This document shows, one piece after another, positions 22,522 to 33,575 of a stretch of DNA of 64,000 bases (within the stretch, counting starts at the first letter, position 1; every line of letters starts with the position of its first letter). Both the position numbers and the translations under genes were made by a program. The notes under the pieces were generated by a model. The model was not told the DNA's origin, did no database searches, and worked only from the letters and a program-made list of their open reading frames with translations. Source of the stretch: Topomyia yanbarensis (Eukaryota; Arthropoda; Insecta; Diptera; Culicidae); the NCBI RefSeq assembly GCF_030247195.1, contig NC_080671.1:410465335-410529334 (forward strand), given 5' to 3'.

Positions 22522-23584
22522 TAGGGTTGCCACCCCTCCGGGTTTGACCTGGAGACTCCGGTTTTCGTGAGCGATCTTCGGGTCTCCGGGTTTTATATCA
22601 ATTTCTCCGGGTTTGGTGGGAAGAAGCATAGGTTCAATTTTTTTGGAATTAATTGATTCTACAAAATATTTAAAAAGTCTAAATTAACTATAAATCTGGT
22701 TCAGATTTATTTTTCCCGCCTAACCCTTCGTTTCAAGGTGGCGAAGAGTTCACCAAATATTGCTAATTTCTTCCACAAAGCAATGAAAATGAAAATCAAA
22801 TAAAATTTACTACAAATTAACCTTCCGGAAGTCGCGCTAGTGCACTGAGTGCACGCTGCTCTGAAAATCTAGCGAAATCGTCTTAGGGGACCAGCGGCTG
22901 CTCGTTCGGTAAGCCATATGCGCGACTTCCGGAGGGTAAAGGAAAGTAATATTTCGCTATGTGCTACAATTGAAATGTTGTATTCCACTAAGTCGCTCAA
23001 AATGGTGTAAAAAAGTTATTTTACTGCAATTTTACCAAATCATTTCACTCTTAGTGGTGCTTATCACCAGCTGCACTAAGGTCTGGCAGATTTATTCTAA
23101 TCCAACTGACTAGGTCAACATCAAACGAGTTCTTGCGGTGTTGTTGCTACTCCAGCAGCGATCCTTAACTGGGCTAGGGGGGAGAGTTGCCCCTCTGTTG
23201 CGAAATTAATCTTTGTTGGTGACGAATAACCGACACCACATAGTGTGATGTCGCAGCTCTGCCTCCTTTGCTCTCCTTCTCCTGTAAGTTGTGGAGGAGA
23301 GAAATGCTCGTTCGACCTCCACAGTGAGAGTAGCTGGTGCTTTTGTATTATTGGCACTTAGTCGGGAAAGTGAAATACTGCACCACATTAAACTGATAAA
23401 ACCGTTCTCAAGTGTGAAAAATTTACAGTTTTACTTTAACCTGGTAATAAAAAGCGATTAAAGTGCTCTAAAATTCCTAGCAATCACTTTGATTCTAATT
23501 TCTGTCTCGTTCCACTCAAAATCCACCACCCCCCAGATCAGTGAAAATCTCCGGGTCAAAGCCTCTCTAGAGGTGGCAACCCTA
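22522..23584. mobile_element. hAT-like MITE, TAGGGTTGCCACC termini
   Basis: Terminal inverted repeats TAGGGTTGCCACC (22522) and GGTGGCAACCCTA (23572-23584), extended imperfectly by CTCCGGGT words. Flanking octamers AATCCAAT (22514-22521) and AATTCAAT (23585-23592) agree at 7 of 8 positions, as expected for a hAT 8-bp target duplication. The 1063-bp interior has no transposase and contains a smaller palindromic element at 22818-22938. Confidence 0.75.
22818..22938. mobile_element. Small nested palindromic element
   Basis: CCTTCCGGAAGTCGCG at 22821 and CGCGACTTCCGGAGGG at 22921-22936 are inverted copies bounded by TA. The interior includes the 15-bp palindrome GTGCACTGAGTGCAC. About 120 bp, non-coding, inside the hAT-like MITE. 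Confidence 0.6.
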
Positions 23585-24124
23585 AATTCAATCAAAGCAA
23601 ATGTGTAGAAATCGAAATTTTAAAATGCACACGGTTTTCATCCCAACATTAAAATGGTCGCAAAACTGAGGATATCCAATAAAAATTTTTTGTGAATAAC
23701 TATTTAAACCTCGTGTTTTTCGAAAAAATACATGAGACAAGCCTATTTGTTGTATTAACTTGTTCTTTTCGAGAGATCGGTACATGAAAAAAAAAATCAG
23801 TTAGGCATTTAAATTTTCACAATTTTAATTTTAGAATGAAAACCGCCAATTTTGTGTGTTCTGATACATTTTATCAAAAAGAAGCATTTCTAGAAGATTA
23901 TTCGATGAAACAAAGGATTAAAAAATCATTTCGCACAGAGCATGCAGACTAGAGTGACAAGAAAAAAAATGACCCCTATCGTACCACCCCTGAGTCGATT
24001 CCTAGTCCTACCGGAAGTACTTGCTCCGAAATTTGAAGCAAACCGAACAAGTCTGGCTAACGGACCAACGCGCCTGAGGTTTTTATGGGATTTTTCGACA
24101 ATTTGCTTGGAGAAAACCCACTAG

Positions 24125-24647
24125 CCGGAGATCGTGGCAGCACTGGCGAATCGCCCGGACGTGTTGTTGTTAACGTCCAACATTTTTTTTAGTTTTTCAG
24201 TGATATACAATAAATTCAACAGGAAAATGGAGTCAATCGTTTAGTAGGTAGTTTTTCCTGTTGAGTTAGGTGTTAGTAGGTTGAAATATTGCGAGAAAAG
24301 TGTGATTATGCTTAGAAAATTGTAGTCACAACTTTGCCATTGAAGTATGTGAAGCAAGGCGCGAAAAAATACGCCCGTTCGTTTCGCTTAGCGCCTGCAG
24401 CGCTGCCTGAACCTGAGTAGCTGATGCAACAATTTCACGGATGGAGGAGAATTCTCGACAAACATAGGATTACGGCGTAAAGGCCAACTGTCAAAATTCT
24501 CTTTGAAAGGAAAAGAAAAACAGAGCTATCGCTTTTCATTTCCAGGGCCAAACATGTGTACATCTATCGATGAAAACAAATGTATCATTACATAGATGCA
24601 GACAAGTTTCTTCCATAAAAGCACTGCCGGACAGTAGGAAATGGATT

Positions 24648-24684
<37 letters not shown>
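24125..24684. mobile_element. Unclassified insertion with an (AC)n end, inside the palindromic transposon
   Basis: A 17-bp direct repeat, TGGAGAAAACCCACTAG, flanks it (24108-24124 and 24694-24710), and the preceding 8-9 bases also agree imperfectly. The intact copy at 14199 shows a single copy of this site. The insert ends in an (AC)n tract (24651-24686) and has no ORF. A long target duplication plus a microsatellite tail suggests a target-primed retroelement. Confidence 0.55.

Positions 24685-24686
<2 letters not shown>
24651..24686. repeat. (AC)n microsatellite
   Basis: About 17 uninterrupted AC units. It forms the right end of the insertion at 24125. Confidence 0.95.
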
Positions 24687-24688
<2 letters not shown>

Positions 24689-25613
24689 TCGCATGGAGAA
24701 AACCCACTAGCTCGCATTTTCGCCGCTAGGTGACACTGTATGCATGATATTATCAGTGTAAGTGAAAATAAGAAAGATAATTTAATAGTGTATAACTACG
24801 TCGAAGACTGCTAGTCAATCCGGCTTTGATAAAAGAAGTAATTAAACTTTCAACGAAGTGATGTCTGAGTCAGTTTTGCCTAGGGCCTAGCAGTGCATGG
24901 TTGTGTATCAGTACTCGATTCCTACATACTAAACATTTTTGTGAAATAATGGTTAGGTTTAACTCAATAGTATGGTCAAATGAATTATAGAAATTAATAC
25001 GAGTCATATTTTGGTTAGAACATTTTAGTTCCACTTGTTACCGCATAGATGGCGCTAACACTAACTTCTCAACGAAGAGGGATAGAAATTAGGTGTCTTC
25101 TACAAAGTTGTAGAACATGCGTTTTTCAGTATTTCTTCCGAACATCTCGATATTATATCACTCTTCTACGAAAAGTTAGTGTTGGCGCCCTCTATGCGGT
25201 CACAGATGGAACTAAAATTTTCTAACCAAAACATAACTCGTATTATGTACTACAATTCTTCTAAACATAATATTCAACTAAATCTAACCAGTATTTCACA
25301 AAATGTATAGTTCGCGGTACTCGAGTGCCGATACACAACCACGCAGTGCTGCGCCTTACGCAAAACTGACTTAGACATAACTTCGTTAAAAGTTTAGTAA
25401 CTTCTTTTATAGTGGGTTTTCTGCATGTAAATTGACAAAAATCCCATACAAATTTCAGGCACGTTGGTCCGGTAGCTAGACTTGTCCGATTTACTTCACA
25501 TTTGGAGCAAGTACTCCTAGTGAGACTAGAAATCGACTCTGGGGTCGGGTGGGTCGATTGAGCTCTCAAAATTTCATTATTTTTCAGGCCAGTCTAGTGC
25601 AGACGTTTTTTTT

Positions 25614-26045
25614 TCAGTCCGTGCAGTGTAGTGCAGTAAAGCAAAGCCAGCTAAACCGCTTTCAGGGATATCCTGAACCTTCTCCGCCTCTTCGAGGTTT
25701 CGGAAGATTTTTGTTCTTTTGTGTGTTAACAGTTAACAGTGCAGTGACAGTGGCAGCGTTTCTCATCTTGTGGGCTGCGTGGATACCTTTATAAATAAAC
25801 GATAAATACCGCTATTATAATAAGCTCCGATTTCTTGCTTCTTCAACTAACGTGCACTGCGCAATAGAAATGTAAAAATGAATTCCTCTAACAATGGCTC
25901 GTCTCAAGGTGAGATAGATGTCGAAATAAAATTGACTCCCCGGCTCAAGTTATATCCGGTCCGAAGACAAACAGTGTTTGAATTGACTGCAGATTTCTAT
26001 CCAGATTTAACTGCACGTTTCGTTTTTCTTATCATTCTCAGAAGT
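25614..26045 (+). pseudogene. 5' fragment of an I-clade LINE (5' UTR and first codons of ORF1)
   Basis: The ATG at 25878 opens MNSSNNGSSQGEIDVEIKL and then TPRLKLYP. The latter matches the APRIKQYP block that opens ORF1 of the LINE at 20714-22051. Similarity then fades (LTADFYPDLTARF is probably a shifted remnant of 'SRDLTA.YP') and stops follow by 26055. The 250 bases before the ATG (AGTGCAGTGTAGTGCAG...) look like a LINE 5' UTR. Only the 5' end remains, which is odd for a LINE. Confidence 0.5.
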
Positions 26046-26711
26046 GCCCTGTTCTGACTGTACCGTACTTCAACGATGGTTTGATATGACTTCAAGGTGA
26101 CACGAAACATCTCAGTCAACTTCCACGGGACCTATAGCACACAAATCACACGCGCAACTTGGTGTGTAGCCGATCCGCAACTGAGTCGTACTATAAAATC
26201 AAATACCCCTGCCGGCTCGAGGAAGACCACCTGGCGTCCTAGTACATGATCACCCGATCTCCCTAAAAGTAAATTTTTCTCATCATTCTCTTACCTCCCC
26301 CCCCCCCCCGCCTTTTTTGTCATCTTTGTCCATCCTCTCCGCCCTGTATCTGATACCTCAGGAATTCACACCACCAGCCGGCAAAATTGATTTTTTAATT
26401 GGCAATAATTTCGTCTTAGAAGATAAACATTGACTATCCTTTGTGAATTGTTTTACATCTAGACCAATATGAGAAAAGAGAGGAAGTCCGAATGAGTCTT
26501 TGTTTACTCTCTCTCTTCAGTCAATAACACGGCCGCTTCTACGTTTGCTCTTTAACTCGTAGCAAAATATCCTAGACAACATCAGAGTCTTTCAATATTT
26601 ATTGAAACAATGTTGAAAAGTTTTATGTTGATAATAATAATGCCATAATAGTCGAATGAGGAAGTAACCACAGGGAGACTCTCATTTGGACTTCCGCCCT
26701 TTTCACATGCT
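26046..26711. other. Unassigned DNA with a poly(C) run
   Basis: A run of 13 C at 26297-26309. No gene or repeat recognised. Confidence 0.4.
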
Positions 26712-26719
26712 AGTCTACA
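26712..26719. repeat. Left 8-bp target duplication of the composite hAT-like element
   Basis: AGTCTACA immediately before the CAGAGCCGTC terminus; repeated exactly at 36674-36681. Confidence 0.8.
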
Positions 26720-29285
26720 CAGAGCCGTCTTAAGACCACTCGGTGCCCCTGGGCACAACTGAGCTGAGGGGCCCCTATAATTCAACAGGTATAAATTGCT
26801 GTAGAGTACCCGATCAGAAAGAAATTACAAAATTATTACAGACTGAGTTACTTTGTTATGATAACAAGTTGTGTTATAAATTTGGTCTCGTTAGTTGGTA
26901 AAATAACAGAAAACATAACAGAAATTCTTCTAGTATATATCAAAAATATGACAACCTGTGATAGGCTTCTATCAGAATTATAACAATATTTGTTAGGTTC
27001 ACCCACGGCCAATATAGCTTTTATTACCTATTGTATAGTATCAACGAATTTAGCGTGCAGGTCTAAAAATAGAATAAAATAGAAAAATATAGCATACATT
27101 AAGGCGCTTTTCGGTTGGAAGCAAAAAGCTTCATGTAGCAAAAGCTTCCTATAGTTTAGTCAAATGATTGCATACATGCTGGCTGATTGTTATTATGAAT
27201 AGAATATATGACACGCTGTTTGTTATTAGTGGATATAGCGATTTGAACCTGGGTATTCTGAGTTTTATGAGGATGTTTTCCTGCATGAACCAACGACGTT
27301 GCTTTCGACCGATGTTTAATGTAAGCATAATATTCTACGCATTCGTCAAGGCAAAACGATTATAGATGCAGAAGATGTTTCCAGAACGCACACATTGAAC
27401 TTTGCCAAAGCCAAAGGACTGTTTGTTTTCCTTGTATAATACGCTTTGTTTTCATACAGTTTTGCTCACTACTACAGCTGCCTATATTACGATAGACTGA
27501 ATAGCTTTATAATACCTTTTCAGATTAGGAAAGTGGGGCTATTTTTAGATTCTAAATAGTGCGCTTCGGTGCTTCTCTTGTACGTTAACACGATTTACAC
27601 GATTTTTTAGGAATAATGTCGATGCGATATGATAACATTTAGCGGATAATTTACCTACATTATTTTACGGAGAATACGACAAATGTTACTTATGATTCCT
27701 AATAGATTCAAAGAAACAAATACCAAAGTTTTGAGGCTTGCATTTTGAGATTTCAAGTAAAGTCGCTTTTGGGGTTTTGTTATTGGCATTTTTAAAATGG
27801 GGAAGATTAAGCAAACCAGTACAATTATCTCACATCTAATAAATTCTCAGAAATACAATTTTTTATAATAGTTCAATCTATCAACTGCGAATATTATAGC
27901 AGATAATCATAAAATTCGAGAAATTGATGAGGATTCTTCGGTGTGACGAATTTTAGAATATTTCATGTATTCTAAAATACATTTTCTTTTCTAAATTTTA
28001 TTTAGTTTTAAGGTGGAAATTATTCAATATTTTTACATTAAAGTTTTCAGCTATTTCAAGCACTATCTAAAACACGTATTGAAATTGTAACAGCAAACAA
28101 TAATACCAGCTTCGATGTGTATTTATTCACAGATTTCTAGGCCATTTTGAAATATTGATAGCTTTATGCGCATACTCACAAATATTAATCTTTCAACAAT
28201 TTGAACAGGTCGCATTATTCCTTTTTTAACTTTATACAAAATGAATCAAGTATCTTGATTATTACGAAAATTTATTAGTTCGAGGTTTTTTTTTAAGACG
28301 AACGAAGCACCATCGAATACAACAGAAACACTAGTACAAATGCGCATTCAAAATAATTGTCAGTTCATTGTAAATGTCAAACTGTCTTAGGTGGAATGAA
28401 AAGACACAACAATCTCAAACTTAAACATTTTTATGCGGGGGTTGAAATAAAAGAAATTACAATGCTTTGGTAATTCGGAGAACGCACAAAATCAGATACC
28501 CACAAACTGGACAAGTTTCGGTTGTTTATGAAAAACTCGCATAAATTGGAAAAATCGGACTGAAGATCCTCGAAGATCCTCAAAATTCATAACGGTATTG
28601 TGGAAATCAGTATATATCAAACAGTTTTTTAAGTTCTGAAAATTCGTTTTCGCAATATACACAATTAATTAAAAGTAAAAAATTTATAGAATCATTTGAC
28701 TAAACCATAAAAAATAGTTTAAAAATGCTTTTTTATTTGAATCCGCGTTTCTTTATTTCATCTGGAGTGCTTGATACTTCCTGCATCTTCTTTAAAATAA
28801 GTTTTATATGAAAATTATATTCTTTAGAATAGCTTGTTGATAACTTTGCGATTCCAAAACTTTTTGAATAAAGGCTTCAACATTGAAATCATAAGCCACA
28901 TATTCGAAATTGCGTGTCAGACGGGTGTCTCACAAAAAGGTAATCTCTTAGTCAAAATGCAACCAAGTAAGTTAACACCTTCTAGTTTTCCGTCCTCTTG
29001 CATCTAAAACTTATCTATTCTCGTGGAACTTTGAATGTCCATGTGGAAAACGCAAATATATGGAAATCAATAAAAACTTCGAAAATTTGCTTTAAAAAGT
29101 TGAATAAATACACATACGGCTTCAGCGTATTAGCAAATAGACGATCATTGGTGAAACATAACAATCATTCACAGTTGATCGATCGATTTGTTTATTGGAG
29201 CTTTAACCGACTGGTCATTTGCCCGCTTTACAGTTTACAATTAGCGTTCAAAGATAATTGTTAAAGAATATGGAATATGTAATAT

Positions 29286-29654
29286 TGTTACGGCTCACAC
29301 TAAGTTACTTGCTAAAATGACATTTGAATACCTTACCTGAAATGAAAATGTTATACCTTACCTGAAATGTAAAAATCCATACCTGAAAATCAAACTTACC
29401 TTGCGCTCACTCTTGCATACTTACCTCTAGTACCACACGATGTTTGACAGCTAGCGAAGTTCTCACATACACATTGTACACACAATACATGCAATGTAGA
29501 CAGAAAACGAAACAGAATTAAAATTGATCTCACTCTTTACCAATCATTCGAAACGTGCAGTTCATAGTGGATTTTTAAGCGATCCGAACAAGTGCCCTTT
29601 GTTCCACATTAAAAGGCTATAAGTAAACGGCTAGAACCCGCAGTATCGCGAACA
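29286..29654 (+). repeat. 5' LTR of the BEL/Pao element
   Basis: Begins TGTTACGGCTC and ends GCGAACA, a TGTT...AACA pair. It lies 6 bases before the primer binding site, and the pentamer AATAT precedes it at 29281-29285. About 369 bp, with an ATTAAAA word near 29608. There is no 3' LTR in the window to confirm the borders. Confidence 0.6.
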
Positions 29655-29660
29655 TATTAA

Positions 29661-29678
29661 TGGTGCCGAAACCCGGGA
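29661..29678 (+). promoter_or_regulatory. Primer binding site, complementary to the tRNA-Phe 3' end
   Basis: TGGTGCCGAAACCCGGGA is the complement of the acceptor and T-arm end (…TCCCGGGTTTCGGCACCA) of eukaryotic tRNA-Phe(GAA), whose 5' end is GCCGAAA. The 18-nt length is the usual PBS length, set by the methylated A58 of the primer tRNA. Confidence 0.85.
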
Positions 29679-29741
29679 ATTGGTAGTGGAATCCGGTTTA
29701 TTGTCTGAAAAGTTGGATTATCACCAAGTGGTTTTACGGAG

Positions 29742-32700
29742 TTGGTGCTTGTTGCTAAAGCTGACGACCAATCGACGCTGATTACGGTTCCCGCCAGGTT
29801 GATAAATTCTGCGCTCATTCGCTGCAGCACCTGTGTATCCTCGAGATTTATCCAGCCACGCCGACGCAAGTTTGAGGTTAAGTACGGACTGAGCAGGTGG
29901 GTGAACAATTTTATTTCTTTATTTGGAGCGAGCAAAATGGCGACCGCCACTCGAAACAGAAAAGCTAAGCAACTGAAGCATCTGCACGCTAAGCGTGCTT
30001 ATATTGTTGGATCAATTGACCTGATTCGTGATTTTGATGAACATTTCGATCCATCTAAATCGGCCGAAATTCCCTTTCGTCTCGAGCGACTAGATAAGTT
30101 GATGGAGGAGCTCGAACATGTTGAAACTGAGTTAGACTCTCTTCGCTGCGGTGACCCCATTTTTTCGGACTCGCGGGCGGAATTTCAGACTCTATATTTT
30201 CGCTTAAAGGGTTCTTTATCGAGCAAACGATGCGCACCGCCTCAAATGTTACCCCCTACTGCCGTAAATGATGCGTCGAACTTGTCATCTGGTGTGCGTC
30301 TCCCAGAATTGAAACTTCCGGAATTCATTGGGAACCCGGAAGATTGGGCTGGATTCCACGATTTATTTAAAGCAATGATACACGATAACGCTTCGCTGTC
30401 GAATATTCAAAAACTGCATTACCTTCGAGCTTGTTTAAAAGGGGATGCAGCCCGCATTGTTTGTTCACTTCCAATTGCTTCAACCAGCTACACTGTCGCT
30501 TGGAAGATGATAGTCGATCGATTCGAGGATAAAAACTTGCTGATAAAGCAACATATCTCTGCTTTATTCTCAATCACACCCATCCGGAAGGAATCAGCTA
30601 GTGATCTATCGGACCTGGCTGACGAGTTCGAGAAGCACGTTAAGATTCTGGATTCATTAGAGACAAAAGCACAGCATTGGGATTCTGTGTTGGTAGAGCT
30701 TCTTTTCAGTCGGATGGACACCAACGCACAGAAATTGTGGGAAAACCAGCGGGATAAAACAAAACGCCCTTCTTACGAAGATCTGGTACTATTTATACAC
30801 GAACATTCGCGGACTCTACAGTCGCTCAAGCTCTCCCAAAATGTTATTTCCTTTGCGGAGACCAAGCCTCCGAAGCCACACGCGGTGGCCAATCATTATG
30901 CCTCAGAGCAGGTGCAGAGATGTGCAGCATGTAAACAAACTCACTATCTTTTTCAGTGCGAGTTTTTCCGTTCACAAACTCCGCATCAACGTTTCGAATT
31001 AGTCAAACGTAATAATTTATGTATCAACTGCCTCAAGGCTACACACCATGGAAAAAACTGCACCAGCGGTTCATGCAAATATTGCCAGAGGAAGCATCAC
31101 ACCCTGCTTCATCTCCCTCCATCTCCTACATTGCTTGCAACGGAAGCTCCACCACACATGCAACCTGCAACAGTCACGATGCTTCACCAGCAATCGCGGT
31201 TTGAAAACCAAATGTCGCATCCTCCGCCCGTTACGCAAATAAGTGACTCCGTTGGCACTTCGGTCGGTCGTTCGGTTTCGTTGTCGTCGCCGTCGGTACT
31301 TGCGCCCTTTCCCGCACCGTCCGGTACAGTCGCACCTCCCTTCACAAGCTGTCAAACAGTCACACCTCTTCCAATGAGTGATCATACGGTATTACTATTC
31401 ACCGCTCTCGTCAAAGTTCGTGACAATCTCGGACAAACCCAACTCGCTCGTGTTCTTTTGGACAGTGGATCACAGTCCAATTTTATTTCCGAATCATTAT
31501 GTCAACGCCTTGCGTTAAATCGCAGAAAGGTCAATGTGCCAGTGAGCGGAATTGGCCAAGCCATTGTGAACGTGCGTTATACAGTGTCAGTGCAATTTAC
31601 TTCCCATTTTGGATCAGACGAATACTGTTTAGAATGCTTAGTGCTTCCAAAACTGACTGTCAGTCTACCAACAAGGACATTAGACATTAGTGCATGGAAG
31701 CTCCCTGTACATCTACCATTGGCGGATCCACAATTCAATGTGAGCCACGGCATTGATCTCATCGTTGGAGCTGAGCTGTTTTCAATGATCTTGCAAGCAG
31801 AGCAAATCGCATTCGACGACCAACTTCCAGTTCTACAGAAAACCAGCTTAGGATACATCATAGCTGGAAAGATTCACACGAATACACATTCGCCAGTCAC
31901 GTGCCTTGTGTCTACTTTTGAAGATCTGGACGCTCAAGTTAGGAAATTTTGGGAAGTGGAGAATTTTGAGCACGGCAAAGCTTACACCACTGATGAACAG
32001 CAATGCGAAACTCATTTCGTGCGTACCCACAGCCGGAACGATGAAGGACGATACGTGGTCCGTCTACCCACTCGCCAAGAAATGCTCCCGCTCATCGGAG
32101 AAACGTGGCCAACGGCCGCTCGAAGGTTCACTGCGGTGGAGAAACGATTCAGAGGCGACACTGCTCTTCGTTTTAGCTACGTCCAATTCATGGAAGAATA
32201 TAAACAGCTTGGCCACATGGAGGAGGTGCAGACTCGCGTCGCGTTGCCCCAGTTCTTCTTGCCCCATCACGCAATCTCTCGTCCCGAGTCGTCAACTACC
32301 AAAGTCAGAGTTGTGTTCGATGGATCTTGCAAGAGCAGCAACCATCTTTCGTTGAATGACCTTCTGCTCACAGGTCCCACAGTGCAACCCACCTTATTAT
32401 CCATCGTTCTCAATTTTCGACTGCATCGGTATGTGATGATAGCAGATATCGAAAAAATGTACCGACAGATCCTTGTACACCCTGATGATAGGCCACTTCA
32501 GCAAATCCTCTGGCGCCAACACGAATGGGAGCAAATTAAACCGTATCTTCTGAATACCGTCACGTACGGCACCTCTTCTGCACCATTCCTTGCTACCAGG
32601 ACTCTGAACCAGCTTGCAGAAGACGACGGCAAGAACTTTCCGCTGGCGGCTCTTGTCGTTAAACAAGGGTTCTATGTTGACGATTTACTGACGGGATCCG

Positions 32701-33575
32701 ACAATTTAGAAACTCTGGTAGAAACAGGACATCAGTTGGTCAATCTACTCAACCGAGGCGGTTTCTTCCTCAGAAAGTGGAGCGCAAACCACCCAACCAT
32801 TCTGGAACGCATCCCAGAGAAAGATCGTGAAACACTGACTGTAGTGGAACTTGACCAGTCTCCTTCAATTAAAACACTTGGCCTTCTATGGTTTCCAACA
32901 GAGGATCTGTTCGGTTTCAAGGTTCCACAGCTGCCACCCCTCGAACGTGTGACAAAACGCATTGCTCTTTCTGAAATGTCTCAGCTTTTTGATCCTTTGG
33001 GTCTCGTGGGACCAGTAGTAGCCAGCGCTAAAATATTTGTACAACAGTTATGGCAAGAGAATTTGCGTTGGGACGACGAACTTCCAGAACAACTGCAGTC
33101 ATGGTGGCTGTCCTTTCGAGCATCAATTGACGTCCTAAGAAGTCTCCGTGTACCTAGATGGGTTATGGGTTCATCAACTACCAACTATGAACTGCATTGC
33201 TTCACTGATGCTTCTGAAAGGGGATATGGATGCTGTATTTATATCGTGTCTACTGATGGCAAATCCAAGTCCAGCCACCTACTTATCGCCAAGTCTCGAG
33301 TCGCACCAGCAGGTGGTCTCAGTATTCCACGTTTGGAACTTTGTGCTGCGATTCTGGGAAGTCAATTAGCCGATGCCGTTCTACAAACAACCAATTTCTC
33401 TGGAAGAGTGACGTTCTGGACTGATTCTACTATCGTCCTTCATTGGATCACATCACCTCCATCTACTTGGAAGGTGTTCGTGTCAAACCGCATCGCAGAA
33501 ATCCAACGCCTCACTAAAGGCTGGTGCCGAAACCCGGGAATATATTATAACATCATCGTTATATGCGTACATTAA
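29742..33575 (+). CDS. BEL/Pao retrotransposon Gag-Pol, truncated in RNase H
   Basis: 1277 codons without a stop. The likely real start is the ATG at 29937 (MATATRNRKAKQLKHLHAKR), 65 codons in. The gag part (about 66-400) carries a BEL-type domain (RLPELKLPEFIGNPEDWAGF). Knuckles lie at about 388-450 (CAACKQTHYLFQC, CINCLKATHHGKNC, CKYCQRKHHTLLH). The aspartic protease has D574-S-G in LLDSGSQSNFI. The RT has FDGSCKSS, ADIEKMYRQI and YVDD at 978-981. RNase H keeps D1156 (TDASERG), E1199 (LELCA) and D1228 (TDST). The frame reads LTKGWCR and then runs into tRNA-complementary sequence at 33522, so the last RNase H aspartate, the integrase and the 3' LTR are missing. It cannot move on its own. The lack of internal stops means it is recent. 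Confidence 0.92.
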   Translation: MVLVAKADDQSTLITVPARLINSALIRCSTCVSSRFIQPRRRKFEVKYGLSRWVNNFISLFGASKMATATRNRKAKQLKHLHAKRAYIVGSIDLIRDFDEHFDPSKSAEIPFRLERLDKLMEELEHVETELDSLRCGDPIFSDSRAEFQTLYFRLKGSLSSKRCAPPQMLPPTAVNDASNLSSGVRLPELKLPEFIGNPEDWAGFHDLFKAMIHDNASLSNIQKLHYLRACLKGDAARIVCSLPIASTSYTVAWKMIVDRFEDKNLLIKQHISALFSITPIRKESASDLSDLADEFEKHVKILDSLETKAQHWDSVLVELLFSRMDTNAQKLWENQRDKTKRPSYEDLVLFIHEHSRTLQSLKLSQNVISFAETKPPKPHAVANHYASEQVQRCAACKQTHYLFQCEFFRSQTPHQRFELVKRNNLCINCLKATHHGKNCTSGSCKYCQRKHHTLLHLPPSPTLLATEAPPHMQPATVTMLHQQSRFENQMSHPPPVTQISDSVGTSVGRSVSLSSPSVLAPFPAPSGTVAPPFTSCQTVTPLPMSDHTVLLFTALVKVRDNLGQTQLARVLLDSGSQSNFISESLCQRLALNRRKVNVPVSGIGQAIVNVRYTVSVQFTSHFGSDEYCLECLVLPKLTVSLPTRTLDISAWKLPVHLPLADPQFNVSHGIDLIVGAELFSMILQAEQIAFDDQLPVLQKTSLGYIIAGKIHTNTHSPVTCLVSTFEDLDAQVRKFWEVENFEHGKAYTTDEQQCETHFVRTHSRNDEGRYVVRLPTRQEMLPLIGETWPTAARRFTAVEKRFRGDTALRFSYVQFMEEYKQLGHMEEVQTRVALPQFFLPHHAISRPESSTTKVRVVFDGSCKSSNHLSLNDLLLTGPTVQPTLLSIVLNFRLHRYVMIADIEKMYRQILVHPDDRPLQQILWRQHEWEQIKPYLLNTVTYGTSSAPFLATRTLNQLAEDDGKNFPLAALVVKQGFYVDDLLTGSDNLETLVETGHQLVNLLNRGGFFLRKWSANHPTILERIPEKDRETLTVVELDQSPSIKTLGLLWFPTEDLFGFKVPQLPPLERVTKRIALSEMSQLFDPLGLVGPVVASAKIFVQQLWQENLRWDDELPEQLQSWWLSFRASIDVLRSLRVPRWVMGSSTTNYELHCFTDASERGYGCCIYIVSTDGKSKSSHLLIAKSRVAPAGGLSIPRLELCAAILGSQLADAVLQTTNFSGRVTFWTDSTIVLHWITSPPSTWKVFVSNRIAEIQRLTKGWCRNPGIYYNIIVICVH
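33522..33541 (+). repeat. Second copy of the tRNA-Phe primer complement, at the 3' junction of the BEL element
   Basis: TGGTGCCGAAACCCGGGAAT, identical over 20 bases to 29661-29680. It falls at the point where the pol reading frame is lost. The next bases, AATAT (33539-33543, overlapping its last three), repeat the pentamer in front of the 5' LTR. Confidence 0.85.

Larger units (their letters stand above)
23949..25597. mobile_element. Second copy of the long-palindrome transposon, interrupted by an insertion
   Basis: Same family as 14199-15376. It starts CTAGAGTGACAAG, ends GCCAGTCTAG, and is flanked by TGCAGA at 23943-23948 and 25598-25603. Colinear blocks include CACCCCTGAGTCGATTCCTA and GGAGAAAACCCACT. 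The left arm is interrupted by about 560 bases (24125-24684). Without that insert it is about 1085 bp, close to the 1178 bp of the first copy. Confidence 0.8.
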
